DNA from: an uncultured Blastocatellia bacterium
GTDB taxonomy: Bacteria > Acidobacteriota > Blastocatellia > Pyrinomonadales > Pyrinomonadaceae
Direction of reading: 5' to 3'
Assembly: GCA_946480785.1 (NCBI GenBank)
Contig: CAMLLD010000002.1
Location: 121,821 to 185,820 of the forward strand
Length of the DNA stretch: 64,000 nt
This document shows, in pieces, positions 17,001 through 25,826 of this stretch. The position numbers were made by a program, and so were the translations under genes. The notes beneath the pieces are model-generated. The model saw only the letters and a list, made by a program, of their open reading frames with translations, ran no database searches and was not told the origin of the DNA. Position 1 is the first letter of the stretch; the number at the start of each line of letters is the position of its first letter.

Positions 17001-17602
17001 ACCGACAGAACATTATTTTCGCGTCACTGCTCGTCATCGTCACCGCGGCGATTGTGGTCGCTGGTTTTGTAAACGGAACGGGACCGCTCGCTGTTTTGAG
17101 TAACGGCATTTCACGCCTGACGTCTGGAGGACAAATGATTCCTGCCGGAAGAATCACTGAGGAAACCAAAGCGCCCACCGCGCCCGAGCTCGCGAGCGGT
17201 TTCTGGATCAATTCCGAACCACTCACGCTCAAGAGCTTGCAGGGTCGCGTGGTGCTGATCGAGTTCTGGACGTTCGCCTGCTACAACTGCCAAAACACGT
17301 TGCCGACAATTAAAAAATGGGACGCGCAGTATCGCGACAAGGGACTCACGATCATCGGCGTGCACACGCCGGAGCTGGACTACGAAAGCAACATCGAAAA
17401 TCTCCGGCGCGAAGTCGCCAACCTCGGCCTCAAGTATCCGATCGTTACCGACAACGACTACTCAACGTGGAAGGCTTACGGCGTCGAAGCGTGGCCCACA
17501 CTGTTCCTGCTGGACAAACAAGGACGCGTGCGTTGGACGCATGTCGGCGAAGGCGCTTACAACCAAACGGAAGAAGCTATCAAGAAACTCTTAGCTGAAT
17601 AA
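16997..17602 (+). CDS. Membrane-anchored thioredoxin-family protein
   Basis: The 201-residue protein has one N-terminal transmembrane or uncleaved signal segment (residues 6-25) and then a TlpA/AhpC-TSA-like thioredoxin domain facing outward. The active site is C95-Y-N-C98 in FWTFACYNCQNTLP, the position usually read as CINC in relatives; GVEAWPT supplies the cis-proline. It probably reduces disulfides or peroxides outside the membrane. Its ATG overlaps the dehydrogenase stop, and it is the last gene of the redox operon. Confidence 0.88.
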   Translation: MNRQNIIFASLLVIVTAAIVVAGFVNGTGPLAVLSNGISRLTSGGQMIPAGRITEETKAPTAPELASGFWINSEPLTLKSLQGRVVLIEFWTFACYNCQNTLPTIKKWDAQYRDKGLTIIGVHTPELDYESNIENLRREVANLGLKYPIVTDNDYSTWKAYGVEAWPTLFLLDKQGRVRWTHVGEGAYNQTEEAIKKLLAE

Positions 17603-17682
17603 CCCACCTGTGCGAGCAGCTCGCCAACCCCTGACGTTTCAAAGCAACAGCCCAATGGCCAGTACTGGTGCGATTTGAATTT

Positions 17683-17738
17683 GGAGTGCGCCGACTCGTC
17701 GGCGCTTTGGCCAAAGCGGTGACAAGTCCCCGCACTCC
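17683..17738. repeat. Palindromic repeat element B1
   Basis: GGAGTGCG (17683-17690) and CGCACTCC (17731-17738) enclose consecutive small palindromes: GCCGACTCGTCGGC (17690-17703), CGCTTTGGCCAAAGCG (17703-17718) and a weaker third stem. Imperfect outer pairing may reach from about 17649 to 17780. The central palindrome and the flanking arms recur in the element at 38063-38152. The remaining bases between 17603 and 17902 hold no gene that I can support. Confidence 0.7.
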
Positions 17739-17902
17739 AGGGAGACTCCCTGTTGAAACTGCACTAGTATCCAATGGCCCAGACCGTTGCGCGACGAGGA
17801 AGAACATACTATCCTGAGGCCCGCTCCCACGAGGGTCGGCCCGGGGTCTTGTGCACGGCAGCGGCCGCCGCTGCGATTCATCAACCGCAACTCACCATCA
17901 TA

Positions 17903-20900
17903 ATGAAACCCACGCTCAGACTACTTAGTCTCTCTGTAACTATCGTCCTGGTCCTCCACGCAATCTCTGCTCTTGCTGCCCGCCGCGAGATAATCAGAAC
18001 GGCGGCGACTCAGAGCGACAACCAGGAGGAGACGTTTGTCATTTTTCGAGACGGCGAGGGCAAGACTGTTTGCCGCATTGCGAACGCGGAAGAACACGAC
18101 CGCATCATCAGCCGCGACCGGAACGGAAAGTTCAAAGTCATTTACGGTGGCGCACCCGTCAAATCACGAGTCTCGCTCTCGTCCACGTGGATCGAACCGA
18201 CAACCGGACTGACGCTCCTGCCTTCCGCCGGTCTGCATATCGTTCTGCATGCAACGACGCAGTTAAATCAGAACACGGTAGCCAAGAACGCGTTCATCGT
18301 CGCCGCGAATCGTTGGGAAGCGATCATCTCAACTCCGATCACGGTGGTGATCGATGTCGACTTCGGTACTACTTTTTTCGGTACTCCCTTCCCCGATCCA
18401 TCAATCCTCGGTCAAACGGGAAGCCAGGCAGTCACCAGTCCGTACACGACCGTTCGACAACGGCTGGTCTCCACCGCGTCAACCCAGATCGAACAACAAC
18501 TTTACGATGCCTTGCCCGCGACCGAAGTGCCCGTCGAAGTGAATGGCGCGATCTCGAATGTGAGCAGCGTGCGCGCTTCGATCGCGAATGCTCGTGCTTT
18601 GGGATTGTCGCCCGACATCTCAAATCCTGACTCACTGCCGCTCGGACAAGGCGACAGCGGCATCGGTTTCAATTCGGCTTTTCCATTCGACTTCAATCCC
18701 GATGACGGCATCAATGCGAATCAAACGGATTTCGATTCCGTTGTCACTCACGAAATCGGCCATGCGCTCGGTTTCACTTCGCGCGCCGGCCAGTCTTCAG
18801 TCACGCAAGTAGCCGTCTGGGATCTGTTTCGCTTGAGCCGCTTCAACGCGAACCTCGCTTCGTTTACGACTGCGCCGCGTACGATGTCGATCGGCGGCGA
18901 GCAATTCTTCTTTCCGAACCAGGTGACGACGTTCGGCACTACGGCACTCGAACTATCAACTGGTGGTCCAAATCCCGGACCAAACGATGGCGACGGCCGC
19001 CAGTCGAGTCACTGGAAGGACGACGACCTGCTTTCTACCGCGCCTTACATCGGCGTCATGGATCCCACGCTCGACGACGGCCTGCGGCGCACGATAAGTG
19101 AAAACGACATTCACGCCATCGATCTGTTCGGCTACTCGATCGGTTTGCCCGCGCCCGTCAGGCCGCCGAACGATAACTTCGCGAATGCGATTACGCTCGC
19201 GGGCAACGCGGGTAATTTGACGGGTTCAAACGTAAACGCGACGCGCGAAACAGGCGAGCCGATTCACGTCGGTTTTCTCGGTGATAAATCTGTCTGGTAC
19301 AACTGGACTGCGAGTCTGAACGGACAGATAACGATCGACACGATTGGCAGTAACTTCGACACGACGCTCGCCGTCTATCTGGGTTCGAGTGTCAACTTGC
19401 TCTCGAATGTGGCTCAGAACGACGACATCGTTGCCGGCGTGAATCGCGTAAGCCGCGTGCAGTTCAATACGACTGCCGGAACTACATATCGAATCGTCGT
19501 TGATGGTTGGAACGGAGAGTTTGGCAACATCACTCTGAACTGGAGCGCGACCGGCGTGACACCAACGCCCACGCCGACACCCACTCCAACGCCGACACCA
19601 ACCCCAACGCCAAGCCCGACGCCAACACCGACTCCCATTGCCGATCTCGCGATCGAATCGTTTACTGCCTCTGCTAATCCGGCAGTGCGCACGCAAACGC
19701 TGACGTTCAATGCGATCGCGCGGAACTTTGGTCCAAACACCGCCACGTTCGGCATCTCGATTGTGACTCCGGACGGGACAACTTTTGTTTCGTGTAGTCC
19801 AACGTGCATTCCACCCGGCGGAGTAACCGCCTCAGCCACTACTTTTGTGACCCTCGATCCGGGTGGCATCGCCAGCTTCAGCAGCACGGTCATGGTAAAT
19901 GCTGCGGGCGGCGCGGTGCTGACGCCGTCTGCATTTGCCTCCGGGAACCTTGTCGATCCGCAGCTCAGTAACAGCATCGCGCGGTTGAATATCGACGTGG
20001 TTGAACCTCTGCCGTTTGCGGGCGCGCAGGCGATCGCGATGGATGCGCAGGGCTCGCACGTGCTCGTGTTGCGTAACGGTACCGTCTGGACGTGGGGCAA
20101 CAACGCGTCCGGTCAGTTGGGAGACGGCACGACGACGAATCGAACCTATCCCGCGCAAGTCGATGACTTGATGTCAGTGACGCAGATCTCCGCCGGCTCC
20201 AACTACTCCGCTGCGTTGAAAGCAGATGGAACAGTTTGGACGTGGGGCACAAATAATTTTGGTCAATGCGGAACCGGCCGTCTCGATCCAACGATCATCA
20301 GCCGGCCGGTGAGAGTAGCGGGACTTAATTCCGTCGTTGCTATCGCTGCGGGATCGGACCACGTGCTGGCGTTGAAGTCTGACGGCACGGCGTGGGCGTG
20401 GGGTAACAACGCCTCCGGTCAACTCGGTTTAGGAAACACATCAGCGCCGGTTCCATCGCCGACGAAGATGCCTAACTTCGCGAACGTAAAAGCGGTGTTC
20501 GCGGGCAACGCGCGTTCGTGGCTCGTCGATGGTAACGACGCCGTGTGGGCTTTTGGTTTTAACTTCGGCGCACTGGGCGACGGCACGCAGGCAGTGTTCA
20601 CAAACACACCCACGATGATTTCGAGTTTGAGTGGCTTGAAGAGAGTCGGATCTGGACCAGACTTCACCATCGTCGCGAAGAACGACAACACCGCTCAATC
20701 GTTTGGCAGCAATGCATTCGGCGTCCTCGGGCTTGGACCAGTAGATCTCGGTGTTCATCCGTCGCCGGCGCAGATACCTGGTTTACAAGCTGCTCAGGTT
20801 TCAACCGGCGTGGTGCACGCGATCGTGACCGCGCCCGACGGCACCGTCAAAGTTTTCGGCAGCAATCAGGAGGGACAGCTCGGACTCGGCTTCATCGATT

Positions 20901-22150
20901 CCAATCAACACAACATACCGGTTTCACTTCCCGGTCTTTCCTCTGTGTTTGCCACCGCCGCGGGAGGTTTTGCCAGCTTCGCACTCGTCGGTGATGTTGC
21001 GAATGGCGGCACGATCAGAACGTGGGGTCACATAGTCGGAACGGTCTCGAGCGTGTTTGCCAACAGCAGTCCGCAAACGGTGATGGAGCTGCCGGTGGTT
21101 GCGAAACCGATCTTCAGTGTTCCGGGAGGTGGAGTCAGTTCCACGATTCAGGTGTCTGTCGCGTGCGGCACACCCGGCGCCGTTATCCACTTTACGACTA
21201 ACGGCCAGGACCCGACGGAATCCGATCCGATCGCCAACCCGAACGTTCCGATAGTCGTGGACCACACCACGGTCCTGAAAGCGCGTGCGTTTCGTTCGGG
21301 CTTCGCGAACAGCCCAGTCAAAACGGCGCACTACATCTTTACCAATGCCGCCAATCTGCTCGACGACCAGAGGCTGTTTGTTCGGCAGCAGTATCTTGAT
21401 TTCCTCGGGCGTGAACCTGATTTGAGTGGTTTGAACTTTTGGACCAACGAGATCACGTCCTGCGGTTCAGATCAGAGTTGCATCGAGATCAAGCGGATCA
21501 ATGTTTCCGCGGCGTTCTTCCTGTCGATCGAATTTCAGCAAACCGGTTTTCTTGTGGAACGGACGTGGGACGCTGCGTTCGGCGGCTTCTTCGGAAATTC
21601 GACTCTCAACGGCAATCATCAGATCCTGATGCCGATCGTGCTCTATCAGGACTTCTTCACCGACAAGGAACTGCTCGGCAAAGATGTGATCGTTGGCGAA
21701 ACGGGTTGGGAAGCGAAACTCGAAAACAACACCAAAGCTTACTTCGACAGCTTCGTACAAAAAGGTCGATTCAAAGATGCGTTTCCGGCGTCGATGACTC
21801 CGTCACAGTTTGTCGACGCGCTAAACGCTAATGCGGGGGGTGCGCTCTCAACGGCGGAAAGAAATCAGTTAGTGCAGGACCTGACGAACCTCGTGAAGAC
21901 GCGCGCGGAGGTGCTGCGGGCTGTAGCCGAACATCCGGCTCTGGGTGCGAGAGAGTTCAACCGCGCGTTTGTGTTGATGCAGTATTACGGTTATCTCCGA
22001 CGAAATCCGAACGGCACGCCCGACACGGATTTCACCGGCTACGATTTCTGGTTGACGAAGCTGAATCAATTCAACGGAAACTTCGTCAACGCGGAGATGG
22101 TGAAGGCATTCATTCAAGCGCTCGAGTATCGACAGCGCTTCGGCCCGTGA
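17903..22150 (+). CDS. Giant secreted metalloprotease with RCC1 repeats and DUF4214
   Basis: From the ATG at 17903 this is a 1415-residue exported protein with a leader ending near SALAA. Domains in order: a zincin protease-like domain with HEIGHALGF (first histidine near 283); a PPC-like beta domain (residues about 415-550, PPNDNFANAITL to ITLNWS); a Pro-Thr linker of PT repeats encoded at about 19558-19640; a DUF11-like domain (about 580-690); six or seven RCC1-type propeller repeats with TWGNNASGQLGDGT patterns (about 700-1060); a chitobiase/CHB_HEX_C-like segment (HFTTNGQDPTESDP); and DUF4214 (QYLDFLGREPDLSGLNFW) from about 1150 to the end. It likely degrades or binds extracellular polymers. 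The frame is open 43 codons further upstream but without leader features. Confidence 0.88.
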   Translation: MKPTLRLLSLSVTIVLVLHAISALAARREIIRTAATQSDNQEETFVIFRDGEGKTVCRIANAEEHDRIISRDRNGKFKVIYGGAPVKSRVSLSSTWIEPTTGLTLLPSAGLHIVLHATTQLNQNTVAKNAFIVAANRWEAIISTPITVVIDVDFGTTFFGTPFPDPSILGQTGSQAVTSPYTTVRQRLVSTASTQIEQQLYDALPATEVPVEVNGAISNVSSVRASIANARALGLSPDISNPDSLPLGQGDSGIGFNSAFPFDFNPDDGINANQTDFDSVVTHEIGHALGFTSRAGQSSVTQVAVWDLFRLSRFNANLASFTTAPRTMSIGGEQFFFPNQVTTFGTTALELSTGGPNPGPNDGDGRQSSHWKDDDLLSTAPYIGVMDPTLDDGLRRTISENDIHAIDLFGYSIGLPAPVRPPNDNFANAITLAGNAGNLTGSNVNATRETGEPIHVGFLGDKSVWYNWTASLNGQITIDTIGSNFDTTLAVYLGSSVNLLSNVAQNDDIVAGVNRVSRVQFNTTAGTTYRIVVDGWNGEFGNITLNWSATGVTPTPTPTPTPTPTPTPTPSPTPTPTPIADLAIESFTASANPAVRTQTLTFNAIARNFGPNTATFGISIVTPDGTTFVSCSPTCIPPGGVTASATTFVTLDPGGIASFSSTVMVNAAGGAVLTPSAFASGNLVDPQLSNSIARLNIDVVEPLPFAGAQAIAMDAQGSHVLVLRNGTVWTWGNNASGQLGDGTTTNRTYPAQVDDLMSVTQISAGSNYSAALKADGTVWTWGTNNFGQCGTGRLDPTIISRPVRVAGLNSVVAIAAGSDHVLALKSDGTAWAWGNNASGQLGLGNTSAPVPSPTKMPNFANVKAVFAGNARSWLVDGNDAVWAFGFNFGALGDGTQAVFTNTPTMISSLSGLKRVGSGPDFTIVAKNDNTAQSFGSNAFGVLGLGPVDLGVHPSPAQIPGLQAAQVSTGVVHAIVTAPDGTVKVFGSNQEGQLGLGFIDSNQHNIPVSLPGLSSVFATAAGGFASFALVGDVANGGTIRTWGHIVGTVSSVFANSSPQTVMELPVVAKPIFSVPGGGVSSTIQVSVACGTPGAVIHFTTNGQDPTESDPIANPNVPIVVDHTTVLKARAFRSGFANSPVKTAHYIFTNAANLLDDQRLFVRQQYLDFLGREPDLSGLNFWTNEITSCGSDQSCIEIKRINVSAAFFLSIEFQQTGFLVERTWDAAFGGFFGNSTLNGNHQILMPIVLYQDFFTDKELLGKDVIVGETGWEAKLENNTKAYFDSFVQKGRFKDAFPASMTPSQFVDALNANAGGALSTAERNQLVQDLTNLVKTRAEVLRAVAEHPALGAREFNRAFVLMQYYGYLRRNPNGTPDTDFTGYDFWLTKLNQFNGNFVNAEMVKAFIQALEYRQRFGP
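19558..19640 (+). repeat. Pro-Thr coding microsatellite
   Basis: A run of near-identical 6-nt units (ccaacg, cccacg, accccg and similar) encodes about 25 residues of alternating proline and threonine, with one serine. It forms the flexible linker between the PPC-like and DUF11-like parts of the secreted protease. Confidence 0.85.
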
Positions 22151-22178
22151 GCATTGAATTGACGAGGACGCGAGTCGT

Positions 22179-22379
22179 TTAGCTGGGAACGGGCCCGCCT
22201 CCTAACCCCTGGTCGCGCGCGGGGTCGGTATTCTCGGGCGAGTCGTCCGCATAGTCTCCGGCAACGTCTCTTTCGTCGGCATCACCCTTCGACTCATCAC
22301 CACGACGGATGCGGCGTTTCATCTCCGTCGCGTCTTCATAGGCTGACTCATTGCCGAGTTTCTCGGGATCATCCATCAT
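22179..22379 (-). CDS. Small acidic hydrophilic protein
   Basis: I do not recognise this 66-residue protein. It is rich in Asp, Glu, Arg and Gly, has no hydrophobic segment and reads MMDDPEKLGNESAYEDATEM near the start; it is probably disordered. AGGTGGA lies just before the ATG, which supports it being translated. It converges on the giant protease gene with a 28-bp gap and is divergent from the aldo/keto reductase gene, so it sits alone on its strand. Confidence 0.6.
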   Translation of the reverse strand: MMDDPEKLGNESAYEDATEMKRRIRRGDESKGDADERDVAGDYADDSPENTDPARDQGLGGGPVPS

Positions 22380-22495
22380 TCCACCTAAACAGTCCTGAAA
22401 ATTTTTGGGTGGGAGAAAACTGAAACTAGCAGCAAGATGCGCGCAGGGTCAGTTCGTTAGCGTACCTTGAATGGTTCGATGAGGAGTTGAAAGAA

Positions 22496-23398
22496 ATGAG
22501 CACCAACGAAAGCAGCTTTACTTTGCCCGGCACACAGATGACTTTGAATCGCATGGGCTATGGCGCGATGCAACTTGCCGGTCCCGGCGTGTATGGGCCA
22601 CCACGCGATGTCGATACGGCGATCGCGGTTTTGCGCGAGGCGGTGGCTTCCGGTGTGAACCACATCGACACCAGCGACTACTATGGTCCACACATCACGA
22701 ACCAGCTTATCAAGCAGGCGCTTCATCCTTATCCGAAGGATCTGGTGATTGTTACCAAGGTCGGCGCGCGTCGTGGTTCGGACAAGTCGTGGATTCCCGC
22801 GCGCTCGCGGCAGGAGCTGATCGACGCGGTCCACGACAACCTTAGAAATCTCGGTCTCGACGCGATGGATGTGGTGAATCTGCGTGTCGGCGGAATGAGT
22901 AGACCGACGGAAGGATCGATCGAGGAACCGATAACCGTGCTCAACGAGCTCAAGCAGCAGGGTTTGATTCGCCATCTCGGTCTGAGCAACGTTACACCCG
23001 GGCAGTTGGCCCACGCGCAAACGATTACTGAGATCGTCTGCATCCAGAATTTTTACAACGTGGCCCAACGGCAGGACGACGCGTTCATTGACGATCTGGC
23101 CGCGCAGGGTATTGCTTACGTTCCGTTTTTCCCGCTGGGCGGATTCAGTCGGTTGCAGTCGTCGACACTCAACGCGGCGGCGGCTTCGCTGCAAGTCACG
23201 CCGATGCAGCTTGCGCTTGCGTGGCTGCTGCAGCGCTCGCCCAACATTTTGCTGATTCCGGGAACGTCTTCGCTCGAGCACCTCCGCGAGAATCTTCAGG
23301 CGGCACAGATCCGTATTCCAGCGGCAGTGCTGGCGGAGCTTGATTCAATCGAAAGCAACGTAAATGAGGAACATCCGCCGGCAGCAGCAGGTCGGTGA
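22496..23398 (+). CDS. Aldo/keto reductase
   Basis: This 300-residue protein starts at the ATG at 22496, nine bases after GAGGAG; a TTG three codons earlier is less likely. Family motifs are GYGAMQLAGPGVYG near 20, NHIDTSDYYGPH with catalytic Asp and Tyr near 60-65, LVIVTKVG with the catalytic Lys near 88, and a late LIPGTSSLEHLREN nicotinamide-phosphate loop. It reduces carbonyls with NADPH. The last residues (NEEHPPAAAGR) are encoded where the remnant of an opposite-strand hydrolase gene begins, so the original C-terminus may have been altered by a rearrangement. Confidence 0.88.
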   Translation: MSTNESSFTLPGTQMTLNRMGYGAMQLAGPGVYGPPRDVDTAIAVLREAVASGVNHIDTSDYYGPHITNQLIKQALHPYPKDLVIVTKVGARRGSDKSWIPARSRQELIDAVHDNLRNLGLDAMDVVNLRVGGMSRPTEGSIEEPITVLNELKQQGLIRHLGLSNVTPGQLAHAQTITEIVCIQNFYNVAQRQDDAFIDDLAAQGIAYVPFFPLGGFSRLQSSTLNAAAASLQVTPMQLALAWLLQRSPNILLIPGTSSLEHLRENLQAAQIRIPAAVLAELDSIESNVNEEHPPAAAGR

Positions 23399-23564
23399 CG
23401 TTTGGACCATACTGGCCCGGCATCGACGTGAGTTCCACGCGCGCACCGCCTTTTTCCATCGTGATCGAGTCCCACGTATCGAGCGGCAGCGTGTCTGTAA
23501 AACCCTTTTCCCTGATCGCGTCGGACCCGTGCGTGGTCGTGATGATCACGCGGACGCTTTGCAC
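23372..23564 (-). pseudogene. Fragment of an MBL-fold metallo-hydrolase gene
   Basis: The minus strand encodes about 60 residues, VRVIITTTHGSDAIREKGF, LPLDTWDSITMEKGGARV and TSMPGQYGPNVTDLLLP, which match the middle of a metallo-beta-lactamase-fold hydrolase family as I recall it. The part that should carry the HxHxDH metal site would lie upstream, where the sequence instead runs into repeat element A2; the part after LLLP is lost in the aldo/keto reductase gene end. So both ends are missing. An intact MBL-fold gene lies at 46.2 kb but belongs to another subgroup. Confidence 0.55.
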
Positions 23565-23589
23565 AAACGCGGAATGCTGGGGGCGAACT

Positions 23590-23805
23590 ACGCCGAACGC
23601 CGGAGGCGTTGCCTAGTGCCAGCCCAGGGTTGGAGCGCAGCGATACCCTGGGAAAGGCCATCAAGAGAGCCTGCAAACGCTGAAAGCGTTGACTAGAATC
23701 TAGAAGCGGGTTCGCCAACGCTTTCAGCGTTAGCGCGCTCTTTCTTTTTAGTACCCAGGGTAGGAACCCTGGGCTAAAATTCGCGAACTCCTTCGGAGTT
23801 CAAGC
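23590..23805. repeat. Palindromic repeat element A2
   Basis: Several hairpins lie in a row: AACGCCGGAGGCGTT near 23596-23610, CCCAGGGT...ACCCTGGG at 23623-23652, AACGCTGAAAGCGTT at 23676-23690 with its complement AACGCTTTCAGCGTT about 27 bases later, CCCAGGG...CCCTGGG near 23754-23773, and AACTCCTTCGGAGTT near 23786-23800. The modular order mirrors element A1 in reverse orientation, including the shared GGAGCGCAGCGA loop between CCCAGGG arms. The ends are not as well preserved as in A1. The region 23399-23819 otherwise contains only the hydrolase remnant. Confidence 0.65.
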
Positions 23806-23819
23806 TCCAAACCGCGAAC

Positions 23820-24680
23820 TCATGGTCCAGGTTGAACTGTGATGCCGCGCAGTGTTTCGCGGCGCTTCGCGCGTCTGTCGCTTTCACTCAGCGGTTGATT
23901 GCCGTAGATCGTGCTCTCCCAATCGCCGTACATCGGGTTTGGTATCACGATGTACTCCGAGCCAAACGCCGCCCGCTCACGATCGACCTGCGCCTTGCGA
24001 TCGGCGATCGATTTACCGGAAAAGTTATCGCTGAAGTCGTTCAGATTGTCGCCAACCAGCATCACCACTTGATAACGCTCGCGTACTTTTGCGCGGCGCG
24101 CTTCCTTACTCGCGCTCGCGTTCTCGCGAATGATGACCGTCTCTTCGGTCACACCCGGAAAACCCGCGTTCTTCAGGTTCGTCATCGTCCCCGCTTTTTC
24201 CGGTTGGCGGCGATTGGTGATGTAGAACGTTTGCACGCCGCGTTGCGCGGCATAGTTGAGAAACTCCGCCGCGCCCGGCACCGCGCCCGCTTCAGCCCGG
24301 TCACACCATGCTTGCCACGCTTGCGGCGTGTAACCAACTCCGCGCAGGATCAACTCCGCTTGAAAACGGCTGTTGTCGAGCACGGTCTCGTCGACGTCAA
24401 CAATGATCGCCATCCCTTTGGCGCCCCGAGCGGCGCGGCCCGACTTCTGTTTTGCCAGTGCCTGGTCCAACCGCAGCTTTGCCAGATCGAATGCCTGGTA
24501 AGCAAGCGCGCGATACTCCGCGGACGTTTGCGTCCACAGAATCGTGCCGACCTGATACTCGAGGTCCGGACCGGTTTGCCGGCTCATCGAAGGACCCGGC
24601 GTTTGGGCCAGAAGACCGGCAGGAGCAAACAGGAAGCAAGTTAAGACAAGACTGCGGACGAACGTCGCACGAGTAGACAT
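23820..24680 (-). CDS. Exported HAD acid phosphatase / 5'-nucleotidase e(P4)-like
   Basis: From the ATG at 24680 (AAAGGTG upstream) this is a 286-residue protein with a cleavable leader ending near LLAQ. HAD-superfamily class C/B phosphatase motifs are visible: the nucleophile motif IIVDVDETVLDNS near residue 93, YITNRR with the motif II threonine near 155, a KEARR basic region near 200, and LVGDNLNDFSD near 217 for metal binding. It probably removes phosphate from nucleotides in the periplasm; compare the exported adenosine deaminase-like gene at 1.7 kb. A 13-bp inverted repeat lies upstream. Confidence 0.88.
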   Translation of the reverse strand: MSTRATFVRSLVLTCFLFAPAGLLAQTPGPSMSRQTGPDLEYQVGTILWTQTSAEYRALAYQAFDLAKLRLDQALAKQKSGRAARGAKGMAIIVDVDETVLDNSRFQAELILRGVGYTPQAWQAWCDRAEAGAVPGAAEFLNYAAQRGVQTFYITNRRQPEKAGTMTNLKNAGFPGVTEETVIIRENASASKEARRAKVRERYQVVMLVGDNLNDFSDNFSGKSIADRKAQVDRERAAFGSEYIVIPNPMYGDWESTIYGNQPLSESDRRAKRRETLRGITVQPGP

Positions 24681-24748
24681 CGCAAACACACCTTTCCCAA
24701 ACAGAATCAGGATTACGCTGCGGGTTATTCTACAGGAGTCGTGAAGAT

Positions 24749-24802
24749 CACAAAGAAGCACAAAACGTTTCTAAAGACCCTTACGTCTGGTGCTTCTTTG
24801 TG
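24749..24802. repeat. Perfect 13-bp inverted repeat
   Basis: CACAAAGAAGCAC at 24749-24761 pairs exactly with GTGCTTCTTTGTG at 24790-24802 across a 28-nt loop. It lies just after the stop of the duplicated helical protein gene and before the phosphatase gene, both on the minus strand. It might be a terminator or a regulatory structure, but no T-run follows. Confidence 0.6.
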
Positions 24803-24811
24803 GCTAGACCA

Positions 24812-25693
24812 TCAATAGCGCCAGCGCCAGTCGACGCTATAAGCCTGCGACAGCTCGTCCAGGTTTGCTCTCAATTTCGACCAGTCCTCGCGCGCTCTGC
24901 CATCGACGCGATTGCGTGACATGAACTCGTCGATGCGCGCAGCGCGATCCAGCACTGACTGCACGTCAGCAGCTACAGACTTGTGATCCGAAAAACGATC
25001 GTGCAGACGTTTGACTTCATCGTTGAAATCCTTGATGAACGCATTGATGTCGTCTTCGCGTCGCGTGCCATCAAGCCGGCTCCGATCGAGCGAAGAATCC
25101 AGACTCGACTGGAAGCGATCCGATTGCCGTTCGATGCGATCGAGAATCTGCTCGACCTCGCGGTCCGTCAGGCGATAAGGCAAAGGGCCGCCACCCGCCG
25201 GATATGCCACGCGCTCGTCCGACAACGAGACCGGTCCGCTCCCCCAGCGCCACGATACGTTGTAAGCCTGCGCGAGCTCGTCGAGGTTTCCGCGCAACGC
25301 CGACCAGTCTTCTTCCGCGCGACCCCGCAGACGTTGACGCGCCATGAAGCTGTCGATCTCGGCCGCGCGATCGAGCACTGCTTGAACGTCGGCGGCGACG
25401 GACTTGTGATCCTTGAAGCGATCCCGCAGATGTTTCGTCTGGTCTTCGAATGACTTCATGAAGCCGTTGATGTCGTCTTCGCGGTTGGTACCGTTCAAGC
25501 GGCTGCGATCGAGTGAACTATCGAGACTTTTGCGAAATGTTTTGGTCTGGTTCTCTATGCGCGTAAGTATGCGCTCAACTTCCTTATCGTTGAGCCGGTA
25601 TGGCTGTCCCACGACCTGCGCGTTGATTTGGCTGGCGGCGCCCGCCAGACAAATGAACACAGCAAGCGCGAGGTATGAAGCTGAAAATCTCAT
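24812..25693 (-). CDS. Exported helical protein with internal duplication, unknown function
   Basis: I do not recognise this 293-residue protein. After a leader ending near INAQ it consists of two homologous halves of about 120 residues. Each begins PYRLNDKEV or PYRLTDREV and contains SLDSSLDRSRL, REDDIN, DHKSVAADVQ, VLDRAA, EDWS(A/K)LR and LDEL(A/S)QAY and ends near a WRW. Both halves look fully helical. The close similarity suggests an in-frame tandem duplication that is still young. It is a stand-alone periplasmic protein on the minus strand. Confidence 0.8.
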   Translation of the reverse strand: MRFSASYLALAVFICLAGAASQINAQVVGQPYRLNDKEVERILTRIENQTKTFRKSLDSSLDRSRLNGTNREDDINGFMKSFEDQTKHLRDRFKDHKSVAADVQAVLDRAAEIDSFMARQRLRGRAEEDWSALRGNLDELAQAYNVSWRWGSGPVSLSDERVAYPAGGGPLPYRLTDREVEQILDRIERQSDRFQSSLDSSLDRSRLDGTRREDDINAFIKDFNDEVKRLHDRFSDHKSVAADVQSVLDRAARIDEFMSRNRVDGRAREDWSKLRANLDELSQAYSVDWRWRY

Positions 25694-25826
25694 GTTGATG
25701 CCTCCTCAGATAATCGTCTCATCACTGCGGAGGCAAACACCGCGCCTGTTATTTTTCTATGTTTTTTTGAGAGTGACGGCGCGAAAACGTACGAAGCAGA
25801 GAACGACCGATCTCGATCAAGACACT

